Source: Inhella inkyongensis (GTDB taxonomy: Bacteria; Pseudomonadota; Gammaproteobacteria; Burkholderiales; Burkholderiaceae_C). From it: a stretch of 64,000 nt of DNA. Of the stretch, positions 38,726 through 48,976 are shown piece after piece. A program made the position numbers and the translations under genes. The stretch covers positions 3,906,001 through 3,970,000 of the forward strand of contig NZ_CP040709.1 of assembly GCF_005952805.1 (NCBI RefSeq), in the 5' to 3' direction. Position 1 is the first letter of the stretch, and every line of letters starts with the position of its first letter. The notes below the pieces were generated by a model that worked only from the letters and a program-made list of their open reading frames with translations, searched no databases and was not told the origin of the DNA.

Positions 38726-38762
38726 GGTGCGCTCCTATTCAGCATGATCATGGCGCGCTCCT
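38716..38762 (-). repeat. direct repeat duplicating the mreC-mreD translational junction
   Basis: Two 21-base units (38716-38736 and 38742-38762) with one mismatch and a 26-base period. Each carries AGGAGCGC, CC and ATGATCATG, i.e. ribosome-binding site, a stop (TGA) and a start in ATGA overlap. Confidence 0.9.
38722..38751 (-). CDS. nine-codon mini-ORF between mreC and mreD
   Basis: Product MIMLNRSAP. Its ATG overlaps the mreC stop (ATGA) and its stop overlaps the mreD start (ATGA). It has its own AGGAGCG site seven bases upstream. It arises from the duplication of the junction; the last four residues copy the mreC C-terminus (RSAP). Probably translated by coupling, but there is no sign that the peptide itself has a function. 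Confidence 0.45.
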   Translation of the reverse strand: MIMLNRSAP

Positions 38763-39650
38763 GCTCGGCGTGGACTCCAGCTCGCGGCGAGCGGCGGTCA
38801 CGGCCTCAGGGGCGGCCAGCACAAGCACCTGACGCGCGCGGTCGGCCTGCGCCAACGGGCGGGCCGTCACCCGGGCAAAGCTGGTCTGACCCTGGCGCTG
38901 CACCTCCACCACCCGCGCCACCGGCAAGCCGGGCGGATAGATCCCGTCCAGGCCCGAGGTGGTGAGCGCATCGCCCGGCTTGATGTCGGCATTGGCGGCC
39001 ACAAAGCGCAACTCCATGCCGCTGCTGCGCTCGCCGCCGTAGGCCACCATCAGCGCCTGGGTGCGGGCATTGAGAACCGGAATGCTGGCCTCGCGGTCAC
39101 TCAGCAAGGTGAGCTCGGCCGTGTTGCGATGAAGGCGGGTGATCTGACCCAGCACGCCGCGCTCATCGATCACGGGTGCGCCGGCCTGCAGGCCATCGGC
39201 CTGACCGCGATCGATGACCAATCGACGGCCATGCAGGTCACCGGCCTGGAACAAGACCTCGGCCGAGTGGCTCTGTACCGGCAGGGGCTCGCGCAAAGCG
39301 AGCAGGCGGCGCAAGGCCGCGTTCTCGTCCTGCAAAGCCTGGGTGCGCGCCAGGATCAGGGCCTGTTGGGCCAATTGATTGCGGGCGGCCTGCTCGGCCT
39401 GCATGGCCGCCTCGGCACCGCGCAGGCGGTCCTGCAGGCCCTCCCAGGCGTCCACCGGGGCCAGCAAGGCGCGCTGCACCGGATTCAGCACCCAGGCCAA
39501 GGCCGTGCGCAAAGGCGCCACCCAGCCCATGCGCGCATCGGCCACCATCAGCCCCACGGAAAGCACCGTGCAGATCAGCAGCTTGGTCAGCGCCGTCGTG
39601 CCCTGCCGAAACAGCGGCGGCGGGCGACGGTCGAGGGTGGCGAGCGCCAC
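38748..39650 (-). CDS. mreC: rod shape-determining protein MreC
   Basis: 300 residues. One TM helix (about 22-42), coiled coil about 70-115 (LRGAEAAMQAEQAARNQLAQQ), then the beta-barrel domain with VIDRGQADGLQAGAPVIDERGVLGQI and DIKPGDALTTSGLDGIYPPGLPVARV. Periplasmic scaffold of the elongasome. Start is GTG 39648-39650, six bases after the mreB stop; no ATG precedes the TM helix closely. Confidence 0.95.
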   Translation of the reverse strand: MALATLDRRPPPLFRQGTTALTKLLICTVLSVGLMVADARMGWVAPLRTALAWVLNPVQRALLAPVDAWEGLQDRLRGAEAAMQAEQAARNQLAQQALILARTQALQDENAALRRLLALREPLPVQSHSAEVLFQAGDLHGRRLVIDRGQADGLQAGAPVIDERGVLGQITRLHRNTAELTLLSDREASIPVLNARTQALMVAYGGERSSGMELRFVAANADIKPGDALTTSGLDGIYPPGLPVARVVEVQRQGQTSFARVTARPLAQADRARQVLVLAAPEAVTAARRELESTPSRSAP

Positions 39651-39656
39651 GAGGAC

Positions 39657-40712
<1,056 letters not shown>

Positions 40713-40908
40713 TTAACCGGGGGGCCCGGAAACATGCATTTCCGTGGCGTGAATACGGCGAGGCCGCCAGCACTAAAACGCTCTGGCGGCCTCGGAAAAT
40801 GGGGCCAGAGATAATACCAGCACCCCCCCGCGCGCCTTGTAGGAGAGACCCCCTAAGGTCTTGCTTCTGCTGGCTTTTTTCAGCATCGCGCGCCGCAAGA
40901 GGAAATCC

Positions 40909-41208
40909 ATGGCCCTGACCCTGAACGACGTGAGCCGCATCGCCCATCTGGCGCGGCTCGATTGCCCGCCCGCCCAGGCGGAACAGTTGCTGACGCAACT
41001 GAATGGCTTTTTCGACATCGTCGAAACCATGCGCGCGGTGGATACCACCGGCGTGCAGCCGCTCTACACGCCGCTGTCCAGCGTGCAAGAGGTGGCCCTG
41101 CGCCTGCGCGAAGACGCCGTGACCGAGAGCAATCAGCGCGAGGCCAATCAGGTCTCTGCCCCCGCCGTTGAGGACGGCCTGTTTCTCGTTCCCAAGGTGA
41201 TCGAATGA
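40909..41208 (+). CDS. gatC: Asp/Glu-tRNA amidotransferase subunit C
   Basis: 99 residues with [19 protein letters not shown] and [23 protein letters not shown], normal GatC. Stabilises GatAB, which makes Gln-tRNA and Asn-tRNA by transamidation. Start ATG 40909 behind AAGAGGAAA; the open frame upstream is not coding. Overlaps gatA by ATGA. Confidence 0.95.
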   Translation: MALTLNDVSRIAHLARLDCPPAQAEQLLTQLNGFFDIVETMRAVDTTGVQPLYTPLSSVQEVALRLREDAVTESNQREANQVSAPAVEDGLFLVPKVIE

Positions 41209-42689
41209 GCGCGCACCATTTGGGCGTGGCCGACGGCCTGAAGGCCCTGGCTGAGAAGAAGATCAGCAGCGTTGAGTGGACGCAAGGCCTGCTGGCCCGG
41301 GCGCAGGCCCATCAAACCCTGGGCGCCTTCCTGCATCTGGACACCGACGGCGCCTTGGCCGCTGCCGCTCAGGCCGACGCGCGCCGCGCGGCCGGTGAAG
41401 CCGCGCCGCTGCTGGGCCTGCCGCTGGCCCACAAGGACATCTTCGTCACCACCCAGCACCCCACCACGGCCGGTTCGAAGATTCTCGAGAACTACCGCAG
41501 CCCCTTTGATGCCACGGTGGTGGCCAAGCTGAACGCGGCTGGCACGCATTCCCTGGGCAAGCTGAACTGCGACGAGTTCGCCATGGGCTCGTCGAACGAG
41601 AACAGTGCCTACGCCAAGGCCCACAACCCCTGGGATAGCACGCGCGTGCCGGGCGGCAGCTCGGGCGGCTCGGCCGTGGCCGTGGCCGCCGGCCTGGTGC
41701 CCGCCGCCACCGGCACCGACACCGGCGGGTCCATCCGCCAACCCGCCAGCTTCACCGGCATCACCGGCATCAAGCCCACCTACGGCCGCTGCAGCCGCTA
41801 CGGGATGATCGCCTTCGCCTCCAGTCTGGACCAGGCCGGCCCGATGGCGCGCTCGGCCGAAGACTGCGCGCTGCTGCTCTCCGCCATGAGCGGCTTTGAC
41901 GAGCGCGACGCCACCAGCCTGCAGCAGCCGCCGCAGGACTTCCACGCCCAGATGCTGCAGGCCCGTGCAGGCGCCAGCGCCGCCAAGCCCCTTGCCGGCC
42001 TGCGCATCGGCCTGCCCAAGGAATTTTTCCCGGCCCAGCTGGACGCCGATGTGAACGAGCGCGTGCGTGCCGGCCTGGCCGAACTGGAGAGGCTGGGCGC
42101 CACCCTGGTCGAAGTCAGCCTGCCGCGCACCGAGCTGGCGATTCCCGTTTACTACATCATTGCCCCGGCCGAGGCGAGCTCCAACCTCTCCCGCTTCGAC
42201 GGTGTGCGCTACGGCCATCGCTGCGACGACCCCAAGGACCTGCTGGACCTGTACAAGCGCAGCCGCAGCGAAGGCTTCGGCCCCGAGGTGCAGCGCCGCA
42301 TCCTGATCGGCAGCTATGTGCTGAGCCACGGCTATTACGACGCCTACTACCTGCAGGCGCAGAAGCTGCGCCGCATGATTGCCGACGACTTCCAGCAGGC
42401 CTTCACGCAGTGCGACCTGATCGCCGGCCCGGTGGCCCCCACGGTGGCTTGGAAGCTGGGCGAGCAGGGCGACGACCCGGTTAAGGCCTATCTGGCCGAC
42501 ATCTTCACCCTGCCCGGTTCGCTGGCCGGACTGCCCGGCATGAGCGTGCCGGTGGGCCTCGGCGCGCACGGCATGCCCGTCGGCCTGCAGCTGCTGGGCA
42601 ACTATTTCCAAGAAGGGCAGTTGCTGCACGCCGCGCATGCGCTGCAGATCGCCACCGATTGGCACCGCGCCGTGCCCAAGGGTTTCTGA
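41205..42689 (+). CDS. gatA: Asp/Glu-tRNA amidotransferase subunit A
   Basis: 494 residues, amidase-signature family. Catalytic Lys in LAHKDIF, and the Ser-cisSer pair in [34 protein letters not shown]. Generates ammonia from glutamine for transamidation of mischarged tRNA. Coupled to gatC and followed two bases later by gatB. Confidence 0.98.
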   Translation: MSAHHLGVADGLKALAEKKISSVEWTQGLLARAQAHQTLGAFLHLDTDGALAAAAQADARRAAGEAAPLLGLPLAHKDIFVTTQHPTTAGSKILENYRSPFDATVVAKLNAAGTHSLGKLNCDEFAMGSSNENSAYAKAHNPWDSTRVPGGSSGGSAVAVAAGLVPAATGTDTGGSIRQPASFTGITGIKPTYGRCSRYGMIAFASSLDQAGPMARSAEDCALLLSAMSGFDERDATSLQQPPQDFHAQMLQARAGASAAKPLAGLRIGLPKEFFPAQLDADVNERVRAGLAELERLGATLVEVSLPRTELAIPVYYIIAPAEASSNLSRFDGVRYGHRCDDPKDLLDLYKRSRSEGFGPEVQRRILIGSYVLSHGYYDAYYLQAQKLRRMIADDFQQAFTQCDLIAGPVAPTVAWKLGEQGDDPVKAYLADIFTLPGSLAGLPGMSVPVGLGAHGMPVGLQLLGNYFQEGQLLHAAHALQIATDWHRAVPKGF

Positions 42690-42691
42690 AC

Positions 42692-44182
42692 ATGACGACG
42701 ACATCCAAACTGGTGCGCGGCTACGAGGTCGTGATCGGCCTGGAAAACCACGTCCAGCTCTCCACCGCCTCGAAGATCTTCAGCGGCTCCTCCACCGCTT
42801 TCGGCGCCGCGCCCAACACCCAGGCCTCGGCCGTGGACCTGGCCCTGCCCGGCACCCTGCCGGTGTTGAACCGAGGGGCCGTGGAGCGCGCCATCCGCTT
42901 CGGCCTGGCGGTGGGTGCGCACATCGCGCCGCTGTCCATCTTTGCGCGCAAGAACTACTTCTACCCCGACCTGCCCAAGGGCTACCAGATCAGCCAGTAC
43001 GAGATCCCGGTGGTACAGGGCGGCCAGGTGCGTTTCCTTTTGGGCGAGCAAGAGCGGGTGATCAATCTGACCCGCGCCCACCTCGAAGAGGACGCGGGCA
43101 AGAGCCTGCACGAGGACTATCACGGGCAAAGCGGCATCGACCTGAACCGCGCAGGCACGCCGCTGTTGGAGATCGTCTCCGAGCCCGAGATGCGCAGCGC
43201 CGAGGAGGCCTGCGAATACGCCAAGACCCTGCACGCGCTGGTGATGTGGCTGGGCATCTGCGACGGCAATATGCAGGAGGGCTCGTTCCGCTGCGACGTG
43301 AACGTCTCGGTGCGCAAGCCGGGCCAGCCCTTTGGCACACGGCGCGAAATCAAGAACCTGAACAGCTTCAAGTTCCTGATCCAAGCCGTGAACTACGAGG
43401 TCAACTGGCAGATCGACGAGATCGAGGACGGCCGCGCCATTCAGCAGGCCACCGTGCTCTTCAACCCTGATACCGGCGAGACCCGCGCCATGCGCAGCAA
43501 GGAAGACGCGGCCGATTACCGCTACTTCCCCGATCCCGACCTGCCGCCGCTGATGATTTCCAGCGACTGGGTCGAACGCGTCAAGGCCGAGTTGCCCGAG
43601 CTGCCGGCGGTGATGGCGGCGCGCTTTGAGAGCCAGGATGGCCTGCCGGCCTACGACGCGCAGATGATGACCGCCTCGCTCGAGGTGGCGCGCTACTACG
43701 AGGCCGCGCGCGACGCCTGCAAGGCGCCCAAGTTGGTCGCCAATTGGCTGATGGGCGAAATATCCCGCAGGCTGAATGGCGAAATGCCGCCACGCAGTTT
43801 GGCGGACTCAGACCTCCCTGTTGGCCCCAAACTTCTCGGAGCAATCATTTGCCGCGTTGCCGACGGGACGATCTCAAACAACGGCGCAAGAGAGCTATTC
43901 AGCTTTATCTGGGACGCCGGGAAGCCATCAGACGAAGCCGGAGCTTGTGCACTAGTCGATGCGGCAATTCAGGCCAAAGGCCTCAAGCAGATGAGTGACA
44001 CCGGCGAGCTTGAGCGCATCCTCGACGAGGTGCTGGCCGCCAATGCCAAGTCGGTGGAAGAGTTCCGCGCCGGCAAGGACAAGGCCTTCAACGCGCTGGT
44101 CGGTCAGGCCATGAAGGCCACCAAGGGCAAGGCCAATCCGGCCCTGGTCAACGAGCTGCTGAAGAGCAAGCTCAGCCGCTAA
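42692..44182 (+). CDS. gatB: Asp/Glu-tRNA amidotransferase subunit B
   Basis: 496 residues, a little longer than usual (about 475-485). The catalytic cradle ([49 protein letters not shown]) and the YqeY-like tail ([23 protein letters not shown]) are intact. Between about 43742 and 43985 (residues 351-432) codon use changes sharply. ATA, AGA, CTA, GGA, TCA and TGT appear there, and these are nearly absent from the rest of the gene. The protein sequence is more diverged ([22 protein letters not shown]). The frame stays open. Confidence 0.97.
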   Translation: MTTTSKLVRGYEVVIGLENHVQLSTASKIFSGSSTAFGAAPNTQASAVDLALPGTLPVLNRGAVERAIRFGLAVGAHIAPLSIFARKNYFYPDLPKGYQISQYEIPVVQGGQVRFLLGEQERVINLTRAHLEEDAGKSLHEDYHGQSGIDLNRAGTPLLEIVSEPEMRSAEEACEYAKTLHALVMWLGICDGNMQEGSFRCDVNVSVRKPGQPFGTRREIKNLNSFKFLIQAVNYEVNWQIDEIEDGRAIQQATVLFNPDTGETRAMRSKEDAADYRYFPDPDLPPLMISSDWVERVKAELPELPAVMAARFESQDGLPAYDAQMMTASLEVARYYEAARDACKAPKLVANWLMGEISRRLNGEMPPRSLADSDLPVGPKLLGAIICRVADGTISNNGARELFSFIWDAGKPSDEAGACALVDAAIQAKGLKQMSDTGELERILDEVLAANAKSVEEFRAGKDKAFNALVGQAMKATKGKANPALVNELLKSKLSR

Positions 44183-44200
44183 CCCGCCGACGCACGGAGC

Positions 44201-44920
44201 TCACTGGCTGGCCGCTTTGGCGGCCGGCTTTCCAGTGGGCTCGGCCTCAAAGTCACGCGCAGTCGGCGCCGGCCCCAAGGAGCCCGGCGCTGCGCCCGCC
44301 CACAGCTTCTTCAAGCGCGCCAGCTCCAGGTCGTAGCGGCGGTTCACCCGCACACGCTCGGCCTCCTGCTGCTCGATGAAGAGCTTTTGGGCCTCCACCG
44401 CCGCATCGTTGGCGTCCACCTGCTGCTTCAATTTGGCAGGCAGGGCGCGGCCCTTGTAGAACTCGGCCTCGTCATCCAAGGTTTTGCGCTCGCGGGCCAG
44501 GTCCTTCAGCCGGCGCTCGCTGATCTCGGTGGCCTTGATGATGTCGTCCAAGGCCGCCTCCCGCGCCTTGTCGTGGACGGGTTGATTGCGGTAGCGGGTC
44601 AGCAAATTGCGGTCGTGACGGGCGGCATCGGCCAGCGCAGCCTTTTGCGCATCCAACTCACGCTGTTTGACATCCGCGGCCGCTTTTTCTTCCGGCGACA
44701 TCGCCGGAGCCAGCCGGCCGCGCACCGAGCCATCCTTGCGATGCACGGTCTGCTCGCGCGTTTGACATTCCGCGATGGGCCGATCCGAGGTCAATCGCCG
44801 GCCGTCACTGGTGACGCAGCTGTAAATCCTGCCGTCGGCACCCGGGCTCTGCCCCTGCGCCGGGCTCAAGCCGCCCAGCACCATCAGCACCCCCAGCAGG
44901 CGAAGCCGCTCAAACGCCAT
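44201..44920 (-). CDS. DUF4124-domain periplasmic protein
   Basis: 239 residues. Signal peptide LRLLGVLMVLGGLSPAQG, then the DUF4124 segment IYSCVTSDGRRLTSDRPIAEC, then a long charged coiled coil (about 85-215; EEKAAADVKQRELDAQKAALADAARHDRNLL ... EAQKLFIEQQEAERVRVNRRYDLELARLKKLW). Function unknown; the family is common in Proteobacteria envelope proteins. ATG 44918-44920 overlaps the pyrE end by 11 bases, so they are probably co-transcribed. Confidence 0.85.
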   Translation of the reverse strand: MAFERLRLLGVLMVLGGLSPAQGQSPGADGRIYSCVTSDGRRLTSDRPIAECQTREQTVHRKDGSVRGRLAPAMSPEEKAAADVKQRELDAQKAALADAARHDRNLLTRYRNQPVHDKAREAALDDIIKATEISERRLKDLARERKTLDDEAEFYKGRALPAKLKQQVDANDAAVEAQKLFIEQQEAERVRVNRRYDLELARLKKLWAGAAPGSLGPAPTARDFEAEPTGKPAAKAASQ

Positions 44921-45569
44921 AGCGGTCCCGATAGGCCTGCACCCGCGGCGCATGCTCGGCCAAGCCGGCATCGCCTTGCAAAAAGCCCAGCAGATCGCCC
45001 AGGCCCGCAATCGCCCAGACCGGCAGGCCCAGCTCGCGCTGTACCCACTGCACGGCCGAATACGGCAGGTCCTGGCCGTTCTCGGCCGCCTTCTCCTGGC
45101 GGTCCAACGCGATGGCCACGCCCGCCGGCGTGGCACCGGCGGCGCGGATCAGTTGGATGGACTCCCGCACCGAAGTCCCGGCGCTGATCACATCGTCCAC
45201 GATCAACACCCGCCCCTGGAGAGGCGCGCCCACCAGGCTGCCGCCCTCGCCGTGGTCCTTGGCTTCCTTGCGGTTGTAGGCAAAGGGCTTGTTGTGACCC
45301 AGCCGGGCCAGTTCCACCGCCAGGGTGGCGGCCAAGGTGATGCCCTTGTAGGCCGGGCCGAAGATCAGGTCGAACTCGCCCACATGGGGCAATAGCCGCT
45401 GCGCATAGGCCGAGGCCAAACGCCCCATCGTGGCGCCGTCGTCAAACAAGCCGGCGTTGAAGAAATAGGGGCTCATCCGCCCCGCCTTGGTCTTGAACTC
45501 GCCGAAGCGCAACACGCCCGCCTGAACGGCAAAGGCAACAAAGTCTTGGGCGTTTTGATCTGGGCTCAT
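44910..45569 (-). CDS. pyrE: orotate phosphoribosyltransferase
   Basis: 219 residues. Converts orotate and PRPP to OMP in pyrimidine synthesis. PRPP-binding loop VLIVDDVISAGTS, FGPAYKGITLA and FAYNRKEAKDHGEGG are all present. Start ATG 45567-45569; the frame reads further upstream but the sequence there is not PyrE-like. Confidence 0.97.
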   Translation of the reverse strand: MSPDQNAQDFVAFAVQAGVLRFGEFKTKAGRMSPYFFNAGLFDDGATMGRLASAYAQRLLPHVGEFDLIFGPAYKGITLAATLAVELARLGHNKPFAYNRKEAKDHGEGGSLVGAPLQGRVLIVDDVISAGTSVRESIQLIRAAGATPAGVAIALDRQEKAAENGQDLPYSAVQWVQRELGLPVWAIAGLGDLLGFLQGDAGLAEHAPRVQAYRDRYGV

Positions 45570-45747
45570 TGCGAATGATTCTAGGCAGACTCTCAACACG
45601 CCCCAGGTGGCCGGCTCCCACAGCCCGCCGGCGCATTTGTGGTGAACACGCATCAACCCGGCGACGCATGCGCTGACGCCGCTTACGCCCCGCTTAGGGG
45701 TATTCCAGAAGGTTCTCTCTAGAGCAGAGCTGCGTATGCTGAGTTGT

Positions 45748-45774
45748 ATGCAGTTTTGTATGCCAAAACTGCAT
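45748..45774. promoter_or_regulatory. 27-base palindrome upstream of the TonB receptor gene, probable operator
   Basis: Arms GCAGTTTTG / CAAAACTGC (45750-45758, 45764-45772) are perfect, extend two more pairs outward, and flank TATGC. Further copies of GTATGC/GCATGC stand just left and right (TGCGTATGC, GTTGTATGC, GCATGCG). It lies 92 bases before the receptor start in an otherwise gene-free 297-base gap. The size and symmetry suit a LacI, GntR or TetR-type dimer; no such regulator gene is in the window. Confidence 0.6.
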
Positions 45775-45866
45775 GCGATCGAGTCTCGGGTTGCCCCCTT
45801 CCGATTCGCTAGAGTCAGCGCCATTTCGCCGGTTCAGCCCGGCCCAACCCCCCCGGAGTCCCAACG

Positions 45867-48119
45867 ATGAAGCATCGCCCGACCCTGATCGCGCTGGCCC
45901 TGGCCAGCGCCCTGCCGACCCTGCAAGCCCAGACCGCACCGGCCACCGAAGAGGCCAAGAAGGACCCCACCCAGCTCGAGGCCGTGATCGTGACCGGCGG
46001 TCGCCGGGTCGAGAACCTCAAGGATGTGCCGTTGGCCATTTCGGCCATGAAGGCCGAGGCCCTGGAAACCTATAGCGCCAGCGGTCAGGACATCCGCGCG
46101 CTGTCGGCGCGCGTGCCCAGTCTGAACATCGAGTCGGACTTCGGCCGTAGCTTCCCACGCTTCTATGTGCGCGGTCTGGGCAACACCGACTTCGATCTGA
46201 ACGCCTCGCAGCCCGTGGGCCTGGTGTTTGACGATGTGGTGCAGGAAAGCCCCATGCTGAAGGGCTTCCCGGTCTTTGACGTGGACCAAGTGGAGTTGCT
46301 GCGTGGTCCCCAGGGCACCCTGTTCGGCCGCAACTCGCCCGCAGGCGTGATGAAGTTCGATTCGGTCAAGCCCAACAAGCGCCATGAGGGCTATGCCAGC
46401 ATCGGCATCGGCCGCTTCCAGGCCCTGAACCTGGAAGGCGCCGTCAACGTGCCGATGGGCGACTGGGCGATGCGCGCCTCGGCCATGATGCAGCGTGCCG
46501 ACGACCGTGTGCACAACCCGCGCGCCACGGGTGAAAAGGACCTGGAAGGCTTCAACGACAAGGCCGCGCGCGTGCAGGCCAGCTACCGCAACGGTGGCTT
46601 CCATGGCCTGTTCAAGGTGCAGGGCCGCGACTACAAGGGCAATGCCACCACCTTCCGCGCCAACATCATCAAGCAGGGCACCAATGAGCTGGTGGATGGC
46701 TTTGATTCGTCGGTCTATGCCAGCGACGGTCTGAACGTCCAGACGCTCAAGTCTTACGGTGCCAGCGCCCGCCTGCGCTGGGAGATGGACGGCATGACCC
46801 TGCACTCCATCACCGCCTACGACCGCGCCGAGTTCTACAGCCGGGGCGACGTGGACGGCGGCTTCGGTGCGGTGTTCCTGCCCACCGGATCGGGCCCGAA
46901 CTATGGCGGCCAACTGGCCAATATCCCCTTCGCGGCCGAGACGGCCGACGGCCTGCCCTATCTGCGCCAGATGACGCAGGAGTTCCGCTTGGAGTCCAAC
47001 ACCAAGGACCCCATGCAATGGATTGCCGGCGCCTACTACTTCAATGAGAAGCTGCAAGTTGACAGCTTCAATTTCGACAGCTTCGCCCCGGGCAACCCAA
47101 ACAATGGCTACGCCGTCCAACACCAGGACTCCAAGGCCTATGCCCTGTTCGGCAGCGTGAACTACGCGTTCACGCCCAGCTTCAAGGTTCGTGGTGGCCT
47201 GCGCTACACCAAGGACAGCAAGGACTTCTCGGCTTCCAAGCCTGTTGCGCCGCCGTTCTCGCCGCCGATTGCCGGGGTGCTGACGGCCAACCCCAGCGCC
47301 AGCAATTTCAGCTGGGATCTGGGCGCTAACTACAACCTGAGCAAGACCACCTCGATGTTCGCCCGCGTGGCCACCGGCTATCGCGCACCTTCGATCCAGG
47401 GTCGCGTGCTCTTTGGTGACTCGATCTCGGTGGCCGAGAGCGAGAAGGCGCTGTCGGTCGAGGCCGGCCTCAAGGCAGATCTGCTGGACAACACCGCGCG
47501 CATCAGCGCCACCGTGTTCAGCTACCGCGTCAAGGATCTGCAGCTGACCGCAGGCAGCGGCGCGGTGAACCAGAACCGCCTGGTCAACGTCGACAAGGCC
47601 GTGGGCCGGGGCTTCGAAATCGACGCCCAAGCCATCCTGGCCGCTGACTGGCGCACCACCCTGGGCCTGAGCTTCAACGACACCGAGATCAAGGACCCGA
47701 GCCTGTTCGTCTCCAAGTGCGGCGCACCCTGCTCGGTGCTGGACCCCGCCGGTCCCTTCCCGGGCACGGTGTCCATCAACGGCAACGACCTGCCGCGTGC
47801 CCCGCGCTGGGTCGCCAACTGGACCCTGAAGTACAGCACCGAGCTGCTCGGCGGCGACTTCTACGTGCTGACCGACTGGGCCTACAAGGCGGCCTACAAC
47901 ATGTTCCTCTACGAGGCCAAGGAGTACCGCGCCAAGTCCATGCTGGAAGGTGGTCTGCGCGCCGGCTACGCCTGGAACAACGGTGCCTACGAGGTCTCGG
48001 CCTATGTGCGCAACCTCACCAACCGCCAGCAGCTGATCGCCGCGATCGACTTCAACAACCTCACCGGCATCATCAACGAGCCGCGCAGCTACGGCATGCA
48101 GTTCCGCGCGAACTTCTGA
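45867..48119 (+). CDS. TonB-dependent outer-membrane receptor
   Basis: 750 residues. Signal peptide (about 1-21, cleaved after LQA), a TonB box LEAVIVTGGRR (38-48), plug domain with FYVRGLGNTDFDLNAS and VELLRGPQGTLFGRNSPAGV, then a 22-strand barrel ending in a terminal aromatic (GMQFRANF). Energised uptake of an unknown ligand across the outer membrane; the plug resembles carbohydrate/vitamin-type receptors more than classic siderophore ones, but that is weak. GGAG ribosome-binding site. A strong palindrome upstream and its own terminator downstream make it a single-gene unit. Confidence 0.94.
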   Translation: MKHRPTLIALALASALPTLQAQTAPATEEAKKDPTQLEAVIVTGGRRVENLKDVPLAISAMKAEALETYSASGQDIRALSARVPSLNIESDFGRSFPRFYVRGLGNTDFDLNASQPVGLVFDDVVQESPMLKGFPVFDVDQVELLRGPQGTLFGRNSPAGVMKFDSVKPNKRHEGYASIGIGRFQALNLEGAVNVPMGDWAMRASAMMQRADDRVHNPRATGEKDLEGFNDKAARVQASYRNGGFHGLFKVQGRDYKGNATTFRANIIKQGTNELVDGFDSSVYASDGLNVQTLKSYGASARLRWEMDGMTLHSITAYDRAEFYSRGDVDGGFGAVFLPTGSGPNYGGQLANIPFAAETADGLPYLRQMTQEFRLESNTKDPMQWIAGAYYFNEKLQVDSFNFDSFAPGNPNNGYAVQHQDSKAYALFGSVNYAFTPSFKVRGGLRYTKDSKDFSASKPVAPPFSPPIAGVLTANPSASNFSWDLGANYNLSKTTSMFARVATGYRAPSIQGRVLFGDSISVAESEKALSVEAGLKADLLDNTARISATVFSYRVKDLQLTAGSGAVNQNRLVNVDKAVGRGFEIDAQAILAADWRTTLGLSFNDTEIKDPSLFVSKCGAPCSVLDPAGPFPGTVSINGNDLPRAPRWVANWTLKYSTELLGGDFYVLTDWAYKAAYNMFLYEAKEYRAKSMLEGGLRAGYAWNNGAYEVSAYVRNLTNRQQLIAAIDFNNLTGIINEPRSYGMQFRANF

Positions 48120-48139
48120 TCCTTGTCTTGAGCTGAAGC

Positions 48140-48168
48140 AGGGCGCGCGATACTCGCGCGCCCTTTTT
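48140..48168 (+). terminator. rho-independent terminator of the TonB receptor gene
   Basis: 11-bp arms (AGGGCGCGCGA / TCGCGCGCCCT) with loop TAC and a TTTTT tail; 20 bases after the stop codon and 13 before the next start. Confidence 0.92.
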
Positions 48169-48181
48169 CTTTGGCTCTTTC

Positions 48182-48976
48182 ATGCGCTTCATCACTGCCA
48201 ATCTGAACGGTGTGCGTTCAGCCGCCAGCAAAGGCTTTTTCGAGTGGCTGAGCCACCAGCGCGCCGACGCGGTGGGCGTGCAAGAGCTCAAAGCCCAGGC
48301 CGATGTGGTTGAGGAGCAGTTCCCGCGCTGCGGCCGCCTGCAAGGTGCCTTCCACTACGCCCAGAAGAAGGGCTACTCGGGCGTCGGGCTCTACACCCAT
48401 GAAGAGCCCTCGGATGTGCGGATCGGCTACGGCTCCAGCGAGTTCGATGCCGAAGGGCGCTGGGTTGAGAAGCGCTTTGACAAGCCGGGGCGCAAGCTCA
48501 GCCTGATCTCCTGCTACTTCCCCAGCGGCAGTAGTGGCGAGGAACGCCAAGCCGCCAAATTCCGCTTCCTGGCCGAGATGGCCCCCCACCTGCAGGCGCT
48601 CAAGGCCGAGCGCGAGTTCATTCTTGTGGCTGATGTGAATATCGCCCACAAGGAAATCGACTTGAAGAACTGGAAGGGCAATCTGAAGAACAGTGGCTTC
48701 CTGCCCGAGGAACGCGCCTGGCTGGATCAACTATTTGGGTCAACGGACAAAGGCGCCGGACTGGTCGATGTGTTTCGCACCCTGAACCAGAAAGAAGAGC
48801 AGTACACCTGGTGGAGCCAGCGTGGTCAGGCCTGGGCCAAAAACGTGGGCTGGCGGCTGGACTATCAAATTGCCACACCGGGACTCGCCGCGCTGGCGAA
48901 AAAAGAGAAGATCCACCTGGAGCCGCGCTTTTCGGACCATGCCCCGCTGATCATCGACTACGACTTCGAGATCTGA
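48182..48976 (+). CDS. xth: exodeoxyribonuclease III family AP endonuclease
   Basis: 264 residues. Endonuclease/exonuclease/phosphatase fold: ITANLNGVRSAASKGFFEWL, VGVQELKAQ with the metal Glu, VADVNIAHKEIDLKN with Asp/Asn, and the final RFSDHAPLIIDYD Asp-His pair. Cleaves at abasic sites in base-excision repair. Starts just behind the receptor terminator. Its TGA shares a base with the next start (TGATG). Confidence 0.95.
   Translation: MRFITANLNGVRSAASKGFFEWLSHQRADAVGVQELKAQADVVEEQFPRCGRLQGAFHYAQKKGYSGVGLYTHEEPSDVRIGYGSSEFDAEGRWVEKRFDKPGRKLSLISCYFPSGSSGEERQAAKFRFLAEMAPHLQALKAEREFILVADVNIAHKEIDLKNWKGNLKNSGFLPEERAWLDQLFGSTDKGAGLVDVFRTLNQKEEQYTWWSQRGQAWAKNVGWRLDYQIATPGLAALAKKEKIHLEPRFSDHAPLIIDYDFEI

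Noticed and set aside
41148..42704. 518-codon minus-strand frame over gatA
   Set aside because: Glycine/histidine-rich antisense frame; gatA has its full catalytic triad on the plus strand.
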